A program made the translations under genes and the position numbers. This document shows, piece by piece, positions 59,531-64,000 of a stretch of 64,000 nucleotides of DNA (positions within the stretch are counted from its first letter, which is position 1; each line of letters starts with the position of its first letter). The notes beneath the pieces are model-generated. The model searched no databases and was not told where the DNA came from. It was given only the letters and a program-made list of their open reading frames with translations. This DNA comes from Panax quinquefolius (taxonomy: Eukaryota; Streptophyta; Magnoliopsida; Apiales; Araliaceae). Location: NCBI GenBank assembly GCA_020205615.1, contig CM035160.1:121921552-121985551 (forward strand). Reading direction: 5' to 3'.

Positions 59531-59667
59531 AGGTGGACAGATTTATCTTTCCGGCTGACTTCAACATTTTGGATTACGAGTAAGATAAAAATATACCAAT
59601 CATACTGGGAAGACCATTTTTATCCACAGGCAAGACTCTGATTGATGTACAGAAAGGGGAACTCACT

Positions 59668-60357
59668 ATGCATGTTCATGATCAAGAGGTCACCTTTAAT
59701 GTCTTTAAAGCTATGAAGTTTCCAGCAAATGAAGAGGAATATTTTCTGGTTGATTTGGTAGATCAGGTCGTAAATGATGAAGTACAGAGTCGAGTGGATG
59801 ATGAAACTTTAAGCAGAATAATTGCTAAAAATTCAGATTTGGAGGACGAGGAACTTGACGAACTTGTGAAATATCTGGATACCAGTACACAAGTCAGAAA
59901 ATTCAGAACACTTGTTGAACCATTGACAACGGCGGGAGAATCATCAGTAAAATTAAAGCCATCTCTTGAGACACCTCCAGAACTTGAATTAAAACCACTT
60001 CCAAACCATCTCAGGTATGCATTTTTAAATAAAGATTCAAAGCTACCTGTGATTATTTCCTCTGCATTAACATCTTTTCAGGAAGAAAAACTACTACGAG
60101 TCCTTCGAGAGTTCAAATCAGCGATTGGCTGGACCATAGCGGATATCAAAGGGATCAGCCCTTCGTTTTGCATGCATAAAATCCTGATGGAAGATGAAAG
60201 TAAGCCGTCGGTTGAGCAACAAAGGACACTTAATCCGATAATGAAAGAAGTGGTCAAGAAAGAGGTACTAAAATGGCTAGATGCAGACATAATCTATTCG
60301 ATCTCAGATAGCTCATGGATGAGCCGAGTGCAGTGTGTACCGAAAAGGGTAGCATGA
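59668..60357 (+). pseudogene. pol: Element F protease-RT linker and RT start
   Basis: A 229-residue open segment. It has a Val/Asp/Glu-rich linker, LELKPLPNHLRYAFL, LLRVLREFKSAIGWTIADIKGISPSFCMHKI and the RT start VVKKEVLKWLDADIIYSISDS. These are in the order known for Athila. It ends at TGA 60355-60357, and RT continues in the frame of 60315-60668. Confidence 0.9.
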
Positions 60358-60648
60358 CCGTAGTGACTAATGAAAATAATGAGTTGATTCCAACACGATC
60401 AGTAACAGGGTGGAGAATATGCATGGACTACCGCAGGCTCAACAAAGCTACAAGGAAAGATCATTTTCCACTCCCATTCATTGATCAGATGTTGGACAGA
60501 TTAGCAGGTCATGAGTACTATTGCCTACTGGACGGATATTCGGGCTATAATCAAATAATGATAGCTCCAGAAGACCAGGAAAAGACAACTTTCACATGTC
60601 CTTACGACACATTTGCCTTCAGAAGGATGTCTTTTGGGTTGTGCAATG
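60315..60648 (+). pseudogene. pol: Element F reverse transcriptase, first half, cut by a solo LTR
   Basis: NENNELIPTRSVTGWRICMDYRRLNKAT, FIDQMLDRLAGHEYYCLLDGYSGYNQI and FAFRRMSFGLCN are followed by a break at 60648 in the Asn codon of the SFGLCNAPATFQ motif. The second half resumes at 62168. Confidence 0.92.
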
Positions 60649-62167
60649 TGTTAGAGTTTATGCCCTAGAGGCCAATTATTTGATATAATTGCTTAACATT
60701 TTAATATTATATTTGATTAAATAAATGAATGATTTTATTATGGTTTTATTTATTGCGTTATATAAATGTTAACATAATAAAATTCCTTAGAATAGTGATA
60801 CAATTTATATAATTTCAAGTATGTGACTTGAACATGAGATTATATAATTACAATTAGTATCATTGCTCTTAAATGTCCCTAGTCGAGTACCATTGTTGAT
60901 AGGACAACAATGATGCATTAAGACTAGTATGTGGATTGACTGATGACCAAATCTCATTGGTCATAAATATATGAGATATTAAGTCAATGCATAGGTATGT
61001 GTTAGAGAACGATGTACTGGACAGAGCCACCATGAGAATTCTATGTGGAGCATCGAAGTGTCATTAGCGATTCTCACAATGACAATGATGTAATGGTCCT
61101 CCGACCTGAAATCACTATATTTCTAAACGAGAATTTATGTACTTTGATATCATCAAATGTCACCTTTAATAGGGTGGACTATAAAGGTGATTATTGGTAT
61201 ATCATGAATCGTGTGAGGAATATGAGTGATCTAGATGGAATTTAACCATCTTATATATTATGGGTGATATCCATAGGCCTCTTGATTGAGTAGGACTATG
61301 AAATGCAAGGCCATGCTCAAATATTGATTTGTTTTATATAGTCTACTCATTGATCAAGAAAACTCAGATTAAATTATGAAGAGTATGACACATTCCATGA
61401 CTCGAGTTTAATCTAGGATATTAAGGTTAAAAGGATTAAATTGCATTGAAACATTGGTCACAAAAAGGTTGCATCGAATCATCGATCTTATTATTACTTG
61501 GGTAGCAGTGATGCATTACTAGATGTCGCTCACTGTTTATAATTTTATAATATGATTTTAAAATTATTGCCAACGTAATAATAACCTATAGGGTCACACA
61601 CAAAGAACGTTATTAAAAGGGAATTAATTTAAATTGTAAGGATTTAAATATATCAATATGATTGATAGTATTTAAATCATTTAATTTAAATTAAAAGGAC
61701 TTTTTATATGTATATATATTAATTAAGTAAGACTTAATTAAGATATAATATATATATAAATTCGGATTTTATTTTAATTAGATTAGGGTTTTTGATTAAT
61801 TCTGATTTATTGCTATATATATGATATATCAGTGTCTTTGGAAAGTGAGTCAAAACAAAAAACCCTAGCCGCTCTTAGAGAGAGACTAGAGAAAACAGTT
61901 TCGTAAATCCTCATCCTTGGTGGCTAGTACCACGATTCCTTCTTTTGCAGATCGTAGGACGATTTGTGGAGCGTTCGTGTGGATACCGTAGAAACACAAT
62001 TCGTTCGAATTGCATTGGAGATTCGACCGCATCGTTTAATCGCTTTCTTAATCGGTATAATTTCTAACCACTGAATTAACTATTTTTCGCATGGATCCTG
62101 TTTAGGGTTTCGAATTTGGTTTAAATTGTTCTATTTTCGCTGTGCGTTTCTGTGTCGAAACCCTACA
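60649..62167 (+). mobile_element. Solo LTR of a Ty1/copia (Angela-like) element inside F
   Basis: It starts TGTTAGAGTTTATGCCC and ends GAAACCCTACA, 1,519 bp, flanked by CAATG (60644-60648) and TAATG (62168-62172), four of five bases alike. The TGCCCTAGAGGC opening is characteristic of Angela/BARE-type copia LTRs. The interrupted RT reading resumes after it. No internal copia sequence remains, so it arose by recombination between two LTRs. The short ORF 61045-61245 is within the LTR and unsupported. Confidence 0.93.
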
Positions 62168-62640
62168 TAATGCTCCAGCCACGTTTCAGAGATGCATGAT
62201 GGCTATATTTTCAGATATGGTGGAGCAGAATGTGGAAGTATTTATGGATGACTTCTCAGTCTTTGGGGACTCGTTTGATCTATGCCTTGAAAATTTGGTG
62301 ATGGTTTTGAAGCGGTGTGTTGAAACAAACCTAGTACTAAACTGGGAAAAATGTCATTTTATGGTATAAGAAGGAATCATCCTAGGACACAAAGTGTCAA
62401 AGAAGGGACTCGAGGTAGATAGGGCAAAGCTGGAAACTATAGAGAACCACCACCTACTTCAGTAAAAGGTGTTCACAGCTTTCTGGGACATGCAGGTTTC
62501 TACCGCAGATTCATCGAAGACTTATACAAGATAACTAAACCACTATGCAGTTTATTGGAGAAGGATACACATTTTAACTTTGATGAGACTTGTGTATCGG
62601 CATTTGAGCACCTAAAAGGGAAATTAACATCAGCACCAAT
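62168..62640 (+). pseudogene. pol: Element F reverse transcriptase, second half
   Basis: NAPATFQRCMMAIFSD, then the active site VFMDDFSVFGDSF (intact), NLVLNWEKCHFMV with a stop at about 62369 and, in shifted frames, the GIILGHKVSKKGLEVDRAK and GHAGFYRRFIEDL thumb motifs. Two or more frameshifts are present near 62440. Confidence 0.9.
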
Positions 62641-63251
62641 TATTACTGCACCAGATTGGGATTTGCCATTCGTGATGATGTGATGCGTTGATTACGCATG
62701 CATGTGTTGCTTTAGGGTAGAGGAAAGAGAAGATGTTTCATGTTATTTATTATGCCAGCAAGACCCTTACAGATGCACAGTTGAACTACACCACCACGGA
62801 GAAAGAGTTATTGGCAGTGGTGTACGCCTTTGATAAATTTCGAGCGTATTTGATTGGTACAAAGGTGATAGTGCATACGGATCACGTCGCAATTTGACAT
62901 TTAGTGGCGAAGAAGGATGCAAAGACTCGGTTGATCAAATGGATTTTATTACTGCAAGAATTTGATTTGGAAATCAAGGACAGGAAGGGCACTGAAAATC
63001 AAGTGGCGGACCACTTATCTCGACTTGAGAATCCGAAAAGGGAGACAGATGACAAGGTTTTAATCAATAAATCCTTTCCAGATAAACAGTTGTTTGTGGT
63101 GAAAGGGGAAGTGCAATGGTTTGCCAACTATGCAAACTATTTGGTGAGTAAGATGCTACCTTATGATTTGGTGGGTTATCAAAAGAAGAAATTTCTTCAT
63201 GATGTCAAATTGTATATATGGGATGAGCCTTATTTGTTTAAACAGTGCTGA
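62641..63251 (+). pseudogene. pol: Element F RNase H and integrase zinc-domain start (broken)
   Basis: RNase H motifs are spread over frames: YASKTLTDAQ, TTTEKELLAVVYAFDKFRAYL and VHTDH with the catalytic Asp, followed by a stop. Then an open segment (62904-63251) has [34 protein letters not shown] (the RNase H end) and the linker to integrase with [10 protein letters not shown] and EPYLFKQC. Confidence 0.88.
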
Positions 63252-64000
63252 GATCAAGTTATAAGAAGGTGTGTTCCATATAGCGAGACCGAGGGGATTT
63301 CAGAGGATTGTCACTCTCGTGTATAAGCGGTCACTATGGGGTGAAAGAACGATTGGCTAGAATACTACTAGCAAGGGATTCTACCGTAAACAATTTTCAA
63401 GGATGCATACAGTTTTGTCCAGCGGTGTGATAGATGTCAGCAAGTGGGGAACATCTCTAAAAGGAATGAAATGCCACTGAATACAATATTGGAAGTACAA
63501 ATTTTTGATGTATGGGGAATTGATTTCATGGGGCCTTTCATTTCCTCATGCAGAAATCTCTACATTCTGCTCGCTGTAGTTTATGTCTCGAAATGGGTAG
63601 AAGTGGCAGCTCTTCTGACAAATGATGCCAAGATCGTCCTCAGATTTTTCATAGAAGTATCTTCACGAGGTTTGGGACTCCAAGGGCTATCATCGCCGAT
63701 TTGAAGGCGCTCACTTTTTATAACAGTGCGCTTATGACTTTATTGGCTAAATATGGGGTGAATCATTGCATTGCTACAGCATATCACCCATAAACGAATG
63801 GCCAAGCTGAAGTGTCGAATCGAGAAGTTAAGAGAATCCTTGAGAAAGTTGTGAATCTCACGAGGAAGGATAGGTCATTGAAGTTGGATGATGCAGTATG
63901 GGCTTATAGGACGGCATATAAGACACCGTTGGGTATGTCACCTTTTCAACTCGTGTATGGAAAAGCCTGCCACCTTCCCATGGAACTCGAGCATAAAGCA
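63252..64000 (+). pseudogene. pol: Element F integrase (runs off the window)
   Basis: A zinc-domain remnant around 63300-63440 ([17 protein letters not shown]) is followed by [12 protein letters not shown] (first catalytic Asp) and [16 protein letters not shown]. After a shift, [17 protein letters not shown] shows Lys where the usual motif has Gly after the catalytic Asp, followed by ATAYHP, a stop, and [17 protein letters not shown] (catalytic Glu). Then [30 protein letters not shown] continues to the window end. The chromodomain-less Athila C-terminus and 3' LTR lie outside. Confidence 0.9.

Overview
This 64 kb window looks like gene-free, AT-rich pericentromeric or intergenic DNA from a flowering plant, probably a eudicot. 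No host protein gene, tRNA or rRNA could be supported. Almost every base belongs to nested long-terminal-repeat (LTR) retrotransposons. Most are Ty3/gypsy chromoviruses of the Tekay/Del type: initiator-Met tRNA primer site, one gag-pol frame, and a C-terminal chromodomain with the EEATWE motif. One Ty3/gypsy Athila-type element and two Ty1/copia-type solo LTRs complete the picture. Plant origin rests on these families, a Stowaway MITE and the Athila Asp-tRNA primer site.

Layout. Element A (+ strand, 1-11084) is a Tekay-type element whose 5' LTR is cut by the window edge. It sits inside D (- strand LTR, 11085-13322), which sits inside the 3' LTR of B. B (- strand) is the large old host. Its 3' LTR survives as 13323-14260 and 19885-21147, its pol as 21202-24042, its pol/gag as 38723-40363, its leader as 40364-41895 and its 5' LTR as 41896-44652. 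B's 3' LTR is also split by E (14261-19879, - strand solo LTR), which is itself split by a copia-type solo LTR H (17419-19295). B's pol is split by C (24043-38722, + strand), a full-length but mutated Tekay-type element. From 44653 to 46976 there are LTR-like scraps. Element I (- strand) contributes a 3' LTR (46977-49664) and the end of pol (to 50392). It is cut by J (+ strand LTR of the D/E family, 50393 to about 55770), which is interrupted by LTR fragment K (51113 to about 52435). Element F (+ strand, about 55771 to the window end) is Athila-type, with an Angela-like copia solo LTR (60649-62167) in its reverse transcriptase.

How the parts work together. Each Tekay-type element has the same order: LTR, Met-tRNA primer site, a leader hairpin, an extra acidic/coiled-coil ORF (called ORF0 here), a splice-acceptor-like site, gag (CCHC knuckles), protease, reverse transcriptase, RNase H, integrase with chromodomain, a small hairpin, a polypurine tract and an LTR. 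All copies carry stops and frameshifts, so none is autonomous.

The signals most worth a second look are: ORF0 with its splice-acceptor context in three separate elements; leader and pre-polypurine hairpins with compensatory changes; short GC-rich islands that differ greatly between otherwise near-identical LTRs of the same element; a mosaic 5' LTR in C; and a ladder of hairpins about 210 bp apart in the D/E/J LTR family. Element letters are labels made for this annotation.
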